A stretch of DNA of 64,000 nt from Parafrankia sp041008525 (GTDB lineage: Bacteria > Actinomycetota > Actinomycetes > Frankiales > Frankiaceae): NCBI RefSeq assembly GCF_041008525.1, contig NZ_JBFLUG010000003.1, positions 99,631 to 163,630 of the forward strand, written 5' to 3'. This document shows, piece after piece, positions 17,318 to 25,687 of the stretch; the stretch's first letter is position 1, and each line of letters starts with the position of its first letter. The position numbers and the translations under genes are program-made. The notes under the pieces were generated by a model. It saw only the letters and a list, made by a program, of their open reading frames with translations, searched no databases and was not told where the DNA came from.

Positions 17318-17788
17318 TCAGCAGGCGCCTACCCATTCCGACGAGCCATCTACGAATGCCTGACGCTTCCAGATCGGGACCTGTTCCTTCACATCGTCTA
17401 TGAGACGCCGGCAGGCGTTCAGGGCCTCCGCCCGGTGCGCGGCACCTGCCGCCACGATGACGGCGATGTCACCAATCGCCAGTCGCCCGGTGCGGTGCAC
17501 CACCGCGATCGCGCGAACGCCCAGCTCAGCGGCCACCTCCTCGGCGACCCGGGCAAGCTCGCGCGCCGCGTGGGGATGCGCGCTGTACTCCAGGTCGTCG
17601 ACCGACCGCCCGTGGTCATGGTCCCGAACCGTGCCGATGAACAGCCCGATTCCACCCACCTCCGGCAACCGGACGGCAGCCAGACATTCATCCACGGACA
17701 GCGCGCTTTCCCGCATCTGCGCGAGAACCACGACACCGGGTGACACGCCGTCGACAACAGGCGCTCGATCCGAGAAGGTCACATCCAC
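17318..17788 (-). CDS. moaE: Molybdopterin synthase catalytic subunit MoaE
   Basis: A 156-residue MoaE homologue, the large subunit that transfers sulfur from the MoaD thiocarboxylate to precursor Z during molybdopterin synthesis in the cytosol. Conserved elements are IGLFIGTVRDHDHGRSV, LEYSAHP, HRTGRLAIGDIAV and the substrate-binding lysines in DDVKEQVPIWKRQ. The usual glutamate after WK is replaced (WKRQ). No moaD or other moa gene is in the window, although MoeZ, which activates MoaD-type sulfur carriers, is encoded at 44-45 kb. The GTG at 17788 is the first start in frame, but its ribosome binding site is weak. Confidence 0.9.
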   Translation of the reverse strand: MDVTFSDRAPVVDGVSPGVVVLAQMRESALSVDECLAAVRLPEVGGIGLFIGTVRDHDHGRSVDDLEYSAHPHAARELARVAEEVAAELGVRAIAVVHRTGRLAIGDIAVIVAAGAAHRAEALNACRRLIDDVKEQVPIWKRQAFVDGSSEWVGAC

Positions 17789-17887
17789 CCCCCGACGGTA
17801 ACGCCCGGCCGACTCCGTTTCACCAGTCGGCCGGAAAACGCACTACCGTGGGTTCATGTCCCTACGGAACGACCACAGGCCCCAGCG

Positions 17888-19246
17888 ATGAGCGGCGGCT
17901 TCCCCTTCGGCTTCGGCCCCACGCCGGGTGGTGACCCGAACCGTCCCCCCGGCGGCGGGGCACCGTTCTTCGCCGAGCTCGAGCGCCTGCTGTCGTGGCA
18001 GGGTGGGCCGGTCAACTGGGAGCTCGCCCGCCAGGTCGCGGTACGGACGCTCGGCAGCGACGACCGCGCGGTGAGCCCGGCCGAGGCGGGCGAGGTGGAG
18101 AACGCGCTGCGGATCGCGGACGTCTGGCTCGACCCGCTCACGGTGCTGCCCGCCGGGGCCACCACGGCCGCCGCCTGGTCGCGTGAACAGTGGATCGAAG
18201 CCACCCTGCCGGTCTGGCGGACGCTGTGCGACCCCGTCGCGAGCAAGGTCGTCGAGGCCATGCGCACCGGGATCTCCTCCGGCCTCAGCCAGCTCGGCGG
18301 CGGCGACCTGCCGCCCGAGCTCGCGGGGGCACTGCCGCCCGGCGTCGACCTCGGCCGGCTGATGGGTGCCGGCGGGCCGGTCATGCAGATGATGAACCAG
18401 GTCGGCGGAATGCTCTTCGGCGCGCAGGTGGGACAGGCCATCGGCGGCCTGGCCTCCGAGGTTGTCAGCTCCACCGAGGTCGGCCTGCCGCTCGGCCCGC
18501 TGGGCACCGCCGCTCTGCTCCCGGCGAACGTGGCCGCCTTCGGGCAGGGCCTGGGCGTCACCGACGAGGAGGTCCGCATCTACCTCGCGCTGCGCGAGGC
18601 GGCGTCGAACCGGCTCTACGCGCACGTCCCCTGGCTACGGGCGCACGTGCTCGGCGCGGTCGAGGAGTACGCCCGCGGGATCGCCGTCGATCCCGAGGCG
18701 GTCGGCCGGGTGATGCGGATGATCGACCCCAGCGCGCTGATGAACCCGGAACGGCTCACCGAGGCCCTCGGTGAGGACGTCTTCGCCGACGCCGACACTC
18801 CCGAGCAGAAGGCGGCGCTGGCCCGGCTGGAGCTCATCCTGGCGCTGATCGAGGGCTGGGTGGACCACGTTGCGGACACCGCGGCGCGCGAGCATCTGCC
18901 GTCCTCGGCGAAGCTGCGGGAGATGGTGCGCCGGCGGCGCGCGGAAGGTGGCCCGGGCGAGCAGATCTTCGCGACGCTCGTCGGCCTCTCCCTGCGCCCG
19001 CGCCGCCTGCGTGAGGCCGCGGCACTGTGGGAGGCGCTGTACGACGCCCGCGGCCATGAGGGGCGGGACGCTCTGTGGGCCCACCCCGACCTGCTGCCGG
19101 GTGCGGACGACCTCGCGGACCCGGGTGCCTTCGTCACCGGCGCCGGGGCGGGCGCGGATGTGGACATCATCGCCGAAATCGAGAAACTCGACGGCGCGTC
19201 GCCGGGAGATGAAACACCCCCCAGTTCGGACGGTCCGAGTTCCTGA
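17888..19246 (+). CDS. DUF2342 family protein (putative zincin-like hydrolase)
   Basis: A 452-residue protein of the actinobacterial DUF2342 family, often labelled a zinc-dependent metalloprotease on structural grounds. Family hallmarks are a Gly/Pro-rich N-terminus, VNWELARQVA, the glycine-rich NQVGGMLFGAQVGQAIGG, LPANVAAFGQGLGV, LREAASNRLYAHVPWLR and LIEGWVDHVAD. I see no clean HExxH zinc motif, so catalytic activity should not be assumed. It stands divergent from moaE and near the UPF0182/YlbL set, as in mycobacteria. The ATG start lacks a strong ribosome binding site. The C-terminal ~20 residues are Asp/Ser/Pro-rich. Confidence 0.8.
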   Translation: MSGGFPFGFGPTPGGDPNRPPGGGAPFFAELERLLSWQGGPVNWELARQVAVRTLGSDDRAVSPAEAGEVENALRIADVWLDPLTVLPAGATTAAAWSREQWIEATLPVWRTLCDPVASKVVEAMRTGISSGLSQLGGGDLPPELAGALPPGVDLGRLMGAGGPVMQMMNQVGGMLFGAQVGQAIGGLASEVVSSTEVGLPLGPLGTAALLPANVAAFGQGLGVTDEEVRIYLALREAASNRLYAHVPWLRAHVLGAVEEYARGIAVDPEAVGRVMRMIDPSALMNPERLTEALGEDVFADADTPEQKAALARLELILALIEGWVDHVADTAAREHLPSSAKLREMVRRRRAEGGPGEQIFATLVGLSLRPRRLREAAALWEALYDARGHEGRDALWAHPDLLPGADDLADPGAFVTGAGAGADVDIIAEIEKLDGASPGDETPPSSDGPSS

Positions 19247-19931
19247 CCAGTCGCCTGCCACGGTCGACGCGGCTACGCGGCTACGCGGGGCACAAGAGGC
19301 CACACGAATTGACCGGCACGGCGATTCGGTCGTAGCTTGACCACGCGGGCCCCCGGCATGCGAGGAGCCTCCGGAAGGGGAAGCCGGAGGCTCCACGTTC
19401 GCCCGGGGGCTCGTCCTTACGTGGCCTCCGGGGCTGCCTCCCAGCTCACGGCGCCGCTCCGCACTCCCGACGGGGATATGCCCTGCTGGTGAGGGTTGCT
19501 CCCGTGTGCCGCCTGGCCTTCTCCCAGCGGGTGAGCCGCTCCGATCACGTGGTCGCCTGGTGGCCGCGTCGGTCCTGACAGCACGGCTCGCTGGTCAGCG
19601 GCGCCCGGCGTCTCGCTGCCCCGGCGCGTCGGCGCGTCAGTGGACCATGCGGGGGGCCGGTGCGCCCGGCCCCCCGACGCCGACGCACAGCCAGCGAAAT
19701 CCGTGGGTGAAACTCAAACCTTCCGATCATGCGAGATAGATCGCTTTTCTCCACCCGGATAGTCCCGATAAACGGTGATGATTCGGGCGCTCTCCACCGG
19801 GGCGTTCACGCGAATCCGTCTTGTCCACAGGGCCCGCCGACAGGCGCTGGCGCATTCCGATCTCATGTCATGGTGGACCGGTCTTCATCACCCGCCGGCC
19901 GGTCTGGCCGGCAGACGCGAGGGAGGATCCC
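19247..19931. other. Long intergenic interval with one terminator
   Basis: This ~685-bp interval contains the DUF2342 terminator (19364-19394) and a lower-GC patch at about 19690-19790 that could hold the promoter of the ThiF-like gene. Short frames here lack ribosome binding sites and recognisable motifs. I see no other feature. Confidence 0.5.
19364..19394 (+). terminator. Terminator downstream of the DUF2342 gene
   Basis: GGAGCCTCCGG pairs with CCGGAGGCTCC (11 bp perfect, 9-base loop) about 120 bases after the DUF2342 stop. There is no T run, as is usual in this genome. Confidence 0.7.
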
Positions 19932-21122
19932 GTGCGCCCGGTCCTCAAGCCCGGTCTCCGCCGGCTCTGGCGGAGCAGCACCACCCTGCAGATCGGCGTC
20001 GACCCACTGCGCGCGGTGATCCTCGCCGGTCTCGGTCCGGCCCATCTCTCCGCGCTCGACGCGCTGGAGCCTCCCGGCCCCGACCTCGACGCCTGCGGGC
20101 AGGCTCGCAGCCCGGCCACCCGCACGATGATCGAGCTCCTGGCGCAGGCCGGGCTGCTCGACGACGACACCGACTCCGGCCAGTCCGCCAGCGGCGAGCT
20201 CGACCAGAACCGCTTCGCCCCCGATGTGGCCGCGCTCTCGCTCGCGAGCTTCGGTGTGCGGCTGCCCCGGTCGGTGATGCTGCGCCGGCGCCGGGCCCGG
20301 GTGGCCCTGCGCGGCGCCGGGCGGATCGGGGCACAGATCGCGACTCTCCTGGTGGCTGCCGGCGTGGGTCAGGTGATCGTCGACGATCCCGGGGCCACCT
20401 CGGCCGCGGACCTCGCGCCCGGCGGCCTCGGGCTCGACGACGTGGGCCAGCCGCGTTCGGTCGCCGTGCACGCGGCGCTGGGCCGGGTCGGCGGCCGGCG
20501 TGACCCACCAGGCCGCCTTCCCCCCGGCCGGGCACCACGCGCACAGCACCCGGAGCCGCTGCGCCCCGACCTGCTCCTCCTCGCCCCGGTCGGCATCCCG
20601 CTGATCCACCCGGACGAGTGCCTCACGCTGGAGCGATCCGGTGTCCCGCACCTGCTCGCGGGTGTCCGCGAGACCACCGGCATCATCGGCCCGCTGGTCG
20701 TGCCGGCGGTCAGCGCCTGCCTGCACTGCCAGCACCTGCACCGCGACGCCCGCGACCCCGACTGGCCGATCCTCGCGATGCAGATGATCCGCCCCTCCGG
20801 CCGCGGCGCCGACCCGTGCGAGATCTCCCTGGCCACCCTCGTCGCGGCGATCGCCTGCATGCAGGCCCTGGACTTCCTTGACGCCACCCCGCCCACACCG
20901 GACGACCCGGAACCCCGCCTGCCGCCGACCGCCGACGGCGCCCTGGAGATCTCCCGGTCCGACCTGCGCATCCGCCGCCGCAGCTGGCTGCTGCACCCCG
21001 AATGCCCCTGCCGCACGGCACGGTCCGCCGCCACCACCTCACCAGCGACGGGCATGCCCTCACCGACCGGTTTCCGGGTGCCCACCCAGGGCCAGTCGAT
21101 CACTACGGGGAGCGTCAGTTGA
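19932..21122 (+). CDS. ThiF/E1-like protein of the TOMM cyclodehydratase type, uncharacterised
   Basis: A 396-residue protein built on an adenylating-enzyme-like fold. RVALRGAGRIGAQIATLLVAAGV is a Rossmann glycine motif, preceded by a small N-terminal domain (RSSTTLQIGVDPLRAVIL) like the leader-peptide-binding region of thiazole/oxazole-modified peptide enzymes. Paired cysteines CLHC and the C-terminal CPC could bind zinc. The usual ATP-site Arg/Asp residues are not evident, so it may be a non-catalytic scaffold. GTG 19932 is chosen because GGGAGG lies just upstream; a longer frame is open. It precedes the ABC1 kinase gene, an arrangement I recall from other actinobacteria. No YcaO or precursor peptide gene is nearby. 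Confidence 0.55.
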   Translation: MRPVLKPGLRRLWRSSTTLQIGVDPLRAVILAGLGPAHLSALDALEPPGPDLDACGQARSPATRTMIELLAQAGLLDDDTDSGQSASGELDQNRFAPDVAALSLASFGVRLPRSVMLRRRRARVALRGAGRIGAQIATLLVAAGVGQVIVDDPGATSAADLAPGGLGLDDVGQPRSVAVHAALGRVGGRRDPPGRLPPGRAPRAQHPEPLRPDLLLLAPVGIPLIHPDECLTLERSGVPHLLAGVRETTGIIGPLVVPAVSACLHCQHLHRDARDPDWPILAMQMIRPSGRGADPCEISLATLVAAIACMQALDFLDATPPTPDDPEPRLPPTADGALEISRSDLRIRRRSWLLHPECPCRTARSAATTSPATGMPSPTGFRVPTQGQSITTGSVS

Positions 21123-21178
21123 GGACGTGTATCGCAAGGGCGCCCCACTCCCGGCGATGGAGGGGGCACGATGGAGCG

Positions 21179-22735
21179 GTGTCCGACATCCCGCGGCGGG
21201 CAGTCGTCCGCACCGCCAAGCTCGCGACCCTCCCCATCGGCATGGCAGGCCGGGCGACTCTCGGCGTCGGCAAGCGCCTCGGCGGCCGGCCCGCCGAAGC
21301 CGTGGCCACCGAGCTGCAGCAGCGCACCGCCGCTCAGGTCTTCCGGGTTCTCGGCGAGCTCAAGGGCGGCGCCATGAAGCTGGGGCAGGCGATGTCCGTC
21401 TTCGAGGCAGCGCTGCCCGACGAGGTCGCCGGCCCCTACCGGGCCGCCCTGACGAAACTCCAGGAGGCGGCGCCTCCGCTCCCCGCGGCCACAGTGCACA
21501 AGGTGCTCGCCGACGAACTCGGCCCGGGCTGGCGGGCCCTGTTCGCCAGCTTCGATGACACGCCCGCCGCCGCGGCCAGCATCGGGCAGGTGCACCGCGC
21601 GGTCTGGGCCGACGGCAGGCAGGTCGCCGTCAAGATCCAGTATCCGGGCGCCGGCCCCGCGCTGCTGGCCGACCTCAACCAGCTTGGCCGGGCCGCCCGG
21701 CTGTTCGGGGCGCTGACTCCGGGGCTCGACATCAAGCCCCTGGTCGCCGAGCTCAAGGCCCGCATCACCGAGGAGCTCGACTACCGGCTGGAGGCCGCCT
21801 GGCAGCAGGCGTTCGCCCGGGCGTACGCCAACGACCCGGACATCTGTGTGCCCATGCCGATCGCCGGGGCCGATCGGGTGATCGTCAGCGAGTGGATCGA
21901 CGGTGTACCCCTGTCCACCGTGATCGCGCGTGGCACCCAGGAGGAGCGGGACCGGGCCGGGCTGCTCCTGGTCCGGTTCCTCTACTCCTGCCCGGGGCGG
22001 GCCGGGCTGCTCCACGCCGACCCGCATCCGGGGAACTTCCGCCTGCTGCCCGACGGCCGGCTCGGGGTCCTCGACTTCGGGGCCGTCAACCGGCTCCCCG
22101 GCGGGCTGCCCGAGCCGATCGGCCGGCTCGCCCGCCTCACCCTCGCCGGCGACGCCGAGGCGGTGGCGGACGGGCTGCGGGCCGAGGGCTTCATCCCGGC
22201 CGGCGCCGACATTCCGGCGGACGATCTGCTGGACTACCTGGCCCCGATGCTCGCGCCGATCGCCGCGGACGAGTTCACCTTCTCCCGCGAATGGCTGCGC
22301 GGCGAGGCGCTCCGGCTCGGCGACTGGCGGTCCGCGGCGGCGCAGCTCGGCCGCCAGCTGAACCTGCCGCCGTCCTACCTGCTGATTCACCGGGTGACGC
22401 TCGGCGCCATCGGCATCCTGTGCCAGCTGGGCAGCTCAGGACCGTTCCGGGCCGAGATGGAGCGCTGGCAGCCCGGCTTCGCCGCGCCCCGCACTGCCGC
22501 GGCCCGGCATGCCGCATCGGCGAACCGGCCCGGTCGCCGCCTGCCGAAGCTCGACGTCGAGGACGACGCGGGGGTCGTCCGCGCCCGGCAGGGCCCGGTG
22601 GTCCTCGCACCGGCGCAGCGCTCCAGCCGGTCACGGAGCCGGATCCGCCCACCGGAGCAGGCCGGGCCCGCCGAGCCGAGCCGCCCGTCCCGGCGACCCG
22701 CGCCCACCAGCAAACCGAAAGCCGACCAGGACTGA
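21179..22735 (+). CDS. ABC1/AarF/UbiB family atypical kinase
   Basis: A 518-residue protein of the ABC1 (UbiB/COQ8) kinase-like family. All signature motifs are present: KLGQAMS (KxGQ), AAASIGQVHRA in place of the glycine-rich loop, VAVKIQYPG with the ATP lysine, EELDYRLEA (ExD), HADPHPGNF and VLDFGA with the metal-binding aspartate. Members bind nucleotide and support isoprenoid-lipid or quinone metabolism, but the actinobacterial role is undefined. The GTG at 21179 places the protein start directly before the first helix. The C-terminal ~90 residues are Arg/Pro-rich. Mycobacteria carry the homologue next to whiB7 and uvrD2, as here. Confidence 0.88.
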   Translation: MSDIPRRAVVRTAKLATLPIGMAGRATLGVGKRLGGRPAEAVATELQQRTAAQVFRVLGELKGGAMKLGQAMSVFEAALPDEVAGPYRAALTKLQEAAPPLPAATVHKVLADELGPGWRALFASFDDTPAAAASIGQVHRAVWADGRQVAVKIQYPGAGPALLADLNQLGRAARLFGALTPGLDIKPLVAELKARITEELDYRLEAAWQQAFARAYANDPDICVPMPIAGADRVIVSEWIDGVPLSTVIARGTQEERDRAGLLLVRFLYSCPGRAGLLHADPHPGNFRLLPDGRLGVLDFGAVNRLPGGLPEPIGRLARLTLAGDAEAVADGLRAEGFIPAGADIPADDLLDYLAPMLAPIAADEFTFSREWLRGEALRLGDWRSAAAQLGRQLNLPPSYLLIHRVTLGAIGILCQLGSSGPFRAEMERWQPGFAAPRTAAARHAASANRPGRRLPKLDVEDDAGVVRARQGPVVLAPAQRSSRSRSRIRPPEQAGPAEPSRPSRRPAPTSKPKADQD

Positions 22736-22810
22736 CCCGGGCTGAGCCAGGCTGAGCAGGCCGGGCTGGCCAGACGTCCCGGAACCAGGCCTACGCCCGC
22801 CCCGGCCGGG

Positions 22811-24571
22811 TCAGGAGCCGGCCGGCTGCGGCGGCAGCAGGTCCGCCGCCGACTCGTCCCGCTCCAGCTCGCCGTCCGGGGCTGCCCTGGTGGGCGGCTC
22901 CGCCGCGGCGGGAACGTCCAGGTAGATGAACCCGTAGCCCTCGTCGCGAAACCGCAGGCCCTGCTCGCGCAGGACGGCGTCCCAGTCGCCCCGGCAGTCC
23001 GGATCGGCTGTCTCGAAGCCGTGGTCGGCGGTCAGCAGTATGGCGGTGGAGTCCGTGAGCCCGCGACGGTCCACCAGGTCCAGGAAGACACCCAGCCGGC
23101 GGTCGGCGTCCGCCAGTGCCGCCCGTGCCTCGGGTGAGAAGGCCCCGCCGCCGTGGTGGCCGGTGTCGGTGATGGTGGTGTTCCACCAGGTCAGCGCCGG
23201 TGGTTCCTGCCCTTCGGACCACAGGTCGACGACCTGGTTGAGCCCCAGCGCGTCCACCCGCGTCGACCAGGAGTAGTCCCGGTCGGCAGCCACCCAGTCG
23301 GGACTGGCGTGCGGGTCGTCCTGCGCGGAGGGCAGGTAGTCGTCCATCCGGCCGCCGCCCGCACCGCCCGCCTCCCCGGAGTCGCTGCCCTCGGCGGCGC
23401 CACTGGTGACGCCGAGGGCCCGGACGAGGCCGAACGTCGAGTAGTCCGCACCGCGGTCGATCGGTTCGTTCACGCAGGCTGTCGTGGCTCCGGGGCGCGA
23501 GGACGCGACCGCCTCGAACACGGTGAGCACCCCGTCCCGAAGCTGGTCGCAGGCGGCGTGCCAGGAGGCGGCATCGTTGGTGACCACCTGGCGGCCGGTG
23601 GCGCGGTCGAAGTAGACGTTGTGCAGGATTCCGTGCCGGCCCGGGCCGAGACCGGTGAGGGCCGAGGTGTGGTTCGTCAGGGTGACGCTCGGGAACTCCG
23701 CGACGGCACCGCCGGTGAGCGCCACCCCGCGGGCAAGCAGGCGGGCGACGTTCGGCAGCTCCCCACGGGACGCCAGGTCGAGCAGGTCGTTGCAGTTCGT
23801 CCCGTCCCAGAGCAGCCCGACCACGTGGCGAGCCCCGGGCTCGGCGAGGTCGGCGAGCGGGGCTCCCTCCGCGCGGGGCATCTCCGCACCGGCGAGCATC
23901 GCCAGCGTCGGGCCGATGTCGACCACCCGGGCGGCCCTCGCCAGCAGGCCACGGGCGGTGACTCCCGCCCCGGAGAGGATCAGCGGCGCGCGGGACTGAC
24001 CGGCGTCCAGCGAGCCGTGCTCGCCCAGATGACCCCCGCGTTCGGGCCAGTAGTGACGCGGCGTGTGGACGACGACGACGTCGGGGGAACGGGTCGGATC
24101 GGCGAAGACGGACAGCAGCCGCCGCCCGGCGAACGGATAGGAGTTGCGGGCCGAGGGCGGCGACGGGTCTGCGAGCGCCGCCGCCAGCGGGACGCCGTGC
24201 ATCGGGTCCTGGACCGCCACCGGGTCGCGCCCGCGCACGACCTCCCATGCCCCGTCCGGGTCACCGGTCGGCAGGCGGGACGCGCCGTCGGCGTTCGCCA
24301 CGTGCAGCCAGCCGTCCTCGATCCAGGCGACGAGGTCGACCACCTGAGCGAGGTCGGAACCGGTGAGGACCGCCACCGCCCGTGTCAGCGCGGCAGACAC
24401 CCCGGCGGCAGACACCGCGCCGGCAGGCACCCCGACGGCACGGGCCTGCGTGTCGGCCGGGGCCTGCGCGGCAGGAGTCTCAGCGCCGGAGGCCTCAAGG
24501 ACATGACCGGTACCGGCGACAACCCTGCCGTCACCCGTCCGGACCGGATACACACGATCACTGCTGGGCAC
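22811..24571 (-). CDS. Alkaline-phosphatase-fold protein (type I phosphodiesterase/nucleotide pyrophosphatase family)
   Basis: A 586-residue protein with the metal-site pattern of the phosphodiesterase/pyrophosphatase family: GLLWDGTNCNDLL (first metal Asp and nearby nucleophile region), FPSVTLTNHTSALTGLGPGRHG around residue 290 and TADHGFE near the C-terminus, which supplies the last metal ligands. The first ~250 residues contain a second, related block (VVVVHTPRHYWPERGGHLGEHGS, LILSGAGV, VDIGPTLAMLAG), so it reads as two alkaline-phosphatase half-domains in tandem. No clear signal peptide is seen. The substrate is unknown. It lies downstream of whiB7 on the same strand, separated by a strong terminator, and converges on the ABC1 kinase gene. 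Confidence 0.7.
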   Translation of the reverse strand: MPSSDRVYPVRTGDGRVVAGTGHVLEASGAETPAAQAPADTQARAVGVPAGAVSAAGVSAALTRAVAVLTGSDLAQVVDLVAWIEDGWLHVANADGASRLPTGDPDGAWEVVRGRDPVAVQDPMHGVPLAAALADPSPPSARNSYPFAGRRLLSVFADPTRSPDVVVVHTPRHYWPERGGHLGEHGSLDAGQSRAPLILSGAGVTARGLLARAARVVDIGPTLAMLAGAEMPRAEGAPLADLAEPGARHVVGLLWDGTNCNDLLDLASRGELPNVARLLARGVALTGGAVAEFPSVTLTNHTSALTGLGPGRHGILHNVYFDRATGRQVVTNDAASWHAACDQLRDGVLTVFEAVASSRPGATTACVNEPIDRGADYSTFGLVRALGVTSGAAEGSDSGEAGGAGGGRMDDYLPSAQDDPHASPDWVAADRDYSWSTRVDALGLNQVVDLWSEGQEPPALTWWNTTITDTGHHGGGAFSPEARAALADADRRLGVFLDLVDRRGLTDSTAILLTADHGFETADPDCRGDWDAVLREQGLRFRDEGYGFIYLDVPAAAEPPTRAAPDGELERDESAADLLPPQPAGS

Positions 24572-24628
24572 GCTCGCACCCTACCGGCGCCGACCGCACC
24601 GCCAGGAGAAGCACATACCAACGTGGTG

Positions 24629-24660
24629 CGGCGGGACGTCGAAGACTCGACGTCCCGCCG
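24629..24660 (-). terminator. Terminator of whiB7
   Basis: A perfect 14-bp stem (CGGCGGGACGTCGA with its complement) and tetraloop, starting 34 bases after the whiB7 stop. It isolates whiB7 from the phosphodiesterase-family gene downstream. Confidence 0.8.
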
Positions 24661-24694
24661 TGGTACCGGCAGCCAGCGCGCAGGGCCGCGGCCG

Positions 24695-24970
24695 TCAGGC
24701 CGCGACCTCCTTGCGGGGCCGGCCGCGGGGCCGCTTGCGCGGGACGACGCGGCCCGTCACGACAAGCTCGCCACCCCAGACTCCCCAGGGCTCGGCCCGA
24801 TCGATCGCGGCGGCCAGGCAGGCCAGCCGCACCGGGCAGGCGACGCAGACGGACTTGGCGGACTCGACGTCCGCCGGGGATTCGGCAAAGAACAGCTCGG
24901 GGTCCACGTCCCAGCAGGGCAGGACGAGACGCTCCCGCTCGATCCTGGAATCGATCGAGGGGTCGAACAC
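24695..24970 (-). CDS. whiB7: Transcriptional regulator WhiB7
   Basis: A 91-residue iron-sulfur WhiB protein. Four cysteines (LPCWD, then CVACPVRLAC) bind the cluster, GVWGGE is the sigma-factor-contact turn, and the C-terminal RPRGRPRK is an AT-hook, which distinguishes WhiB7 from other WhiB proteins. WhiB7 activates intrinsic antibiotic-resistance genes together with the housekeeping sigma factor. I place the start at GTG 24970 because GGAGG lies eight bases upstream and the resulting length matches the mycobacterial protein. The longer frame up to 25129 begins inside a terminator hairpin and is unlikely. The gene follows a long leader with an upstream ORF and attenuator, and stands next to uvrD2, as in mycobacteria. 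Confidence 0.93.
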   Translation of the reverse strand: MFDPSIDSRIERERLVLPCWDVDPELFFAESPADVESAKSVCVACPVRLACLAAAIDRAEPWGVWGGELVVTGRVVPRKRPRGRPRKEVAA

Positions 24971-25080
24971 CGGGGTCACCTCCGACACTGGCGGTTTCTT
25001 CGGTTCGGTTGCGGTCCTGCGTCCATCGACGACGGTCAAGATCACACCTCGGGTGATGGCCGGCACTGATGCGCCAGGAG

Positions 25081-25120
25081 AAACAAAAAGGCCGCGGATC
25101 CCTGTCGGGACCGCGGCCTT
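25081..25120 (-). terminator. Attenuator (intrinsic terminator) in the whiB7 leader
   Basis: On the minus strand, a 10-bp stem (AAGGCCGCGG with its complement) continued by a 4-bp upper stem is followed by TTTGTTT. It sits ~110 bases before the whiB7 start and 22 bases after the stop of the upstream ORF. Its loop side carries CCCGACAGG, complementary to CCTGTCGGG at 25170-25178 inside the upstream ORF, so an alternative antiterminating pairing is available. Confidence 0.85.
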
Positions 25121-25141
25121 GGATGTCACTCCGAGTCGGCG

Positions 25142-25444
25142 TTATGCCAGGAGCGGATCCGGGACGGGGCCCGACAGGTGGAACAGACGCGTGGTGCGTG
25201 CGCCTGTGCGGATGCCGGTCGTCTGCTCATGCGTCAGGTGCTCGTGCGCCGTGGGCGCCGCCGGGACGGCGGAGCCGCAGCCGGCAACGCGTGCTTGGGC
25301 GGACCCGGCGACAGCGAGCGCCCTGCGGGCATCGCCCAGGGCATCTGCCTGCAGGGCGGCCCTCGGCGCGTTGGCACCACGCGGCAACGAGACGTCGGCG
25401 GGGAGCGAGCGCATGCGCACGAAGGCCACCATGAGGTACCTCAT
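25142..25444 (-). CDS. whiB7 leader upstream ORF
   Basis: A 100-codon frame in the whiB7 leader with an excellent GGGAGG ribosome binding site eight bases before its ATG, beginning MRYLMVAFVRMRS. The peptide shows no known domain, and its later part is Ala-rich. The stop codon is 22 bases before the attenuator. In other actinobacteria whiB7 is controlled by leader ORFs whose stalled translation prevents premature termination; position and the complementary segment near the 3' end suggest the same role here. It is longer than I would expect for a leader ORF, so only the early codons may matter. The start codon lies within the 14-bp palindrome ATGAGGTACCTCAT. Confidence 0.6.
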   Translation of the reverse strand: MRYLMVAFVRMRSLPADVSLPRGANAPRAALQADALGDARRALAVAGSAQARVAGCGSAVPAAPTAHEHLTHEQTTGIRTGARTTRLFHLSGPVPDPLLA

Positions 25445-25527
25445 CGTGGTGACCTCCCTCGCGAGCCGTAGGTGCGGACCGCATCCGGCCCGCGAGCGCG
25501 ATGATCGCGCTCCGGTGTTCACGGACA

Positions 25528-25565
25528 ACGGTAGGAGCCGGCGCCCACGCTGACAACCTATTTTT
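25528..25565 (-). promoter_or_regulatory. whiB7 promoter with AT-rich WhiB7-binding element
   Basis: On the minus strand: AAAAAT (25560-25565), three bases AGG, the -35 TTGTCA (25551-25556), a 17-bp spacer, and the -10 TACCGT (25528-25533). An AT-rich block three bases upstream of the -35 is the described signature of WhiB7-dependent promoters, where the AT-hook docks. The predicted start near 25521 gives a leader of about 550 bases. It is consistent with positive autoregulation. Confidence 0.75.
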
Positions 25566-25687
25566 CGCGTGATCATCCAGACACGTGCAGCCACAGGCAC
25601 GATCGAGCCATCCCCGGCGTGTCACCGTCCGCGACGGATCTGCTTCCGGTGCTCGGGCGCGGTGCCGTCAGGGCAGGTGCGGCACGC

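Noticed and set aside
24971..25129. N-terminal extension of WhiB7 to an ATG at 25129
   Set aside because: The extension would start inside the attenuator hairpin; GTG 24970 has a better ribosome binding site and gives the family length.
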